A DNA stretch of 64,000 bases from NCBI GenBank assembly GCA_017625775.1, contig JAGAKE010000003.1, forward strand, positions 82,575 to 146,574, read 5' to 3'. Shown in pieces: positions 63,454 through 64,000 of this stretch; position 1 is the first letter of the stretch; every line of letters starts with the position of its first letter. A program made the translations under genes and the position numbers. Origin of the DNA: Fibrobacteraceae bacterium. GTDB lineage: Bacteria > Fibrobacterota > Fibrobacteria > Fibrobacterales > Fibrobacteraceae. A model generated the notes under the pieces. It saw nothing but the letters and a program-made list of their open reading frames with translations. It was not told where the DNA came from and made no database searches.

Positions 63454-64000
63454 TGAAGAAATTCCTTGATTGTATTTCTGTCGTCGGCACAACGCCGAGC
63501 AGATTCCAAGGAACGAAGAAATATGTCAGCACTGGTGCGGTAGCAACAACCGAGATTGATGAATCAGAGGTTGTTGAGGTTACATACGAGGATAGACCTT
63601 CTCGCGCAAACCTCTCCGCCGAATCAGGTGACATCCTGTTTGCAAAAATGCAAGGAACAAGGAAAACTCTTCTCTTGGACTCTGAAACAGAAGAAAACAT
63701 ATATTCAACGGGATTTTATGCTGTGAGAGCAAATCCCGAAGTGATCACAACAGAATGCTTATACTACCTTGTTGACAGCGAATTGTTCCTCACACAGAAA
63801 GATAAGCATTGTTCAGGAGCCACGCAGAAAGCCATCACTAACGGTGGTTTGGCAAAAATCGAAATTCGTGTTCCTCCTCTGTCTGAACAAGGTGTTCTCA
63901 CAGAAAAATTGAGATATTTGACTCAATTAATCGCTGACAAGAGAAAACAACTCGAATTATTTGATGAAGTCATAAAATCCCGATTTATCGAGATGTTTGG
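63453..64000 (+). CDS. hsdS: Type I restriction-modification specificity subunit (HsdS), 5' part
   Basis: Open from ATG 63453, which overlaps the hsdM TAA, to the window end, with 182 codons visible. The first target-recognition domain ends in CSGATQKAITNGGLAKIEI followed by VPPLSEQ, the conserved TRD/coiled-coil junction, and a helix IADKRKQLELFDEVIKSRF follows. The HsdS recognises DNA. It is cut by the window end, so the second target-recognition domain is not seen. Base composition is of the GC-richer type of the hsdM 3' half. Confidence 0.85.
   Translation, partial: MKKFLDCISVVGTTPSRFQGTKKYVSTGAVATTEIDESEVVEVTYEDRPSRANLSAESGDILFAKMQGTRKTLLLDSETEENIYSTGFYAVRANPEVITTECLYYLVDSELFLTQKDKHCSGATQKAITNGGLAKIEIRVPPLSEQGVLTEKLRYLTQLIADKRKQLELFDEVIKSRFIEMF

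Overview
The window looks like a chromosomal segment of a Fibrobacterota member close to Fibrobacter. The reasons are a low G+C Gram-negative gene set, envelope proteins with signal peptides and serine-rich linkers, an OmpA protein with thrombospondin type 3 repeats, and lamin-tail, CBM48 and VTC proteins. This assignment is inference from gene content; no rRNA is present to test it.

Region 1 (1-11690) is the S10-spc-alpha ribosomal protein supercluster, entered inside rplD. It runs rplD-W-B, rpsS, rplV, rpsC, rplP, rpmC, rpsQ, rplN-X-E, rpsN, rpsH, rplF-R, rpsE, rpmD, rplO, secY, infA, rpmJ, rpsM, rpsK, rpoA, rplQ and ends at a hairpin terminator. The genes adk, map and rpsD are missing from their usual places. 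Region 2 (11700-20410) is a surface-polysaccharide locus: a Wza-like exporter, a Wzz-like protein, a polymerase-like membrane protein, an MBOAT acyltransferase with an SGNH partner, an SGNH lipoprotein, a small envelope protein and a flippase. No glycosyltransferase is seen.

Region 3 (20600-26190) is a five-gene minus-strand operon: DUF4956 membrane protein, HlyD-like adaptor, TolC-like protein, VTC-domain protein and lamin-tail lipoprotein. It pairs polyphosphate-polymerase-type genes with two parts of an efflux system but no recognised pump, and is the best candidate here for an undescribed system. Region 4 (26400-31530) is housekeeping: rubrerythrin, NhaA, PRPP synthetase and LysA. Region 5 (31600-38600) holds a large subtilisin-like protease surrounded by three paralogous secreted proteins whose 3' ends are nearly identical, with signs of local duplication.

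Region 6 (38800-50760) carries a small CBM48 protein with a Lys/Ala/Cys-rich tail, rpe, an OmpA/TSP3 protein, tRNA-Leu(UAG), the quality-control cluster tig-clpP-clpX-lon, a YggS-like PLP protein and enolase. The enolase ends in a tail almost identical to part of the CBM48 protein's tail. Region 7 (50800-54800) is a minus-strand group of secreted proteins: a frameshifted HExxH-containing protein, two further secreted proteins and an overlapping 56-residue ORF, bracketed by an exact 31-bp repeat. Region 8 (54900-60780) is a complete oligopeptide/dipeptide-type ABC importer. Region 9 (60850-64000) is a Fic protein gene overlapping a type I restriction-modification hsdM, followed by hsdS cut by the window end. 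Base composition changes abruptly inside hsdM near 62760, which suggests a mosaic.
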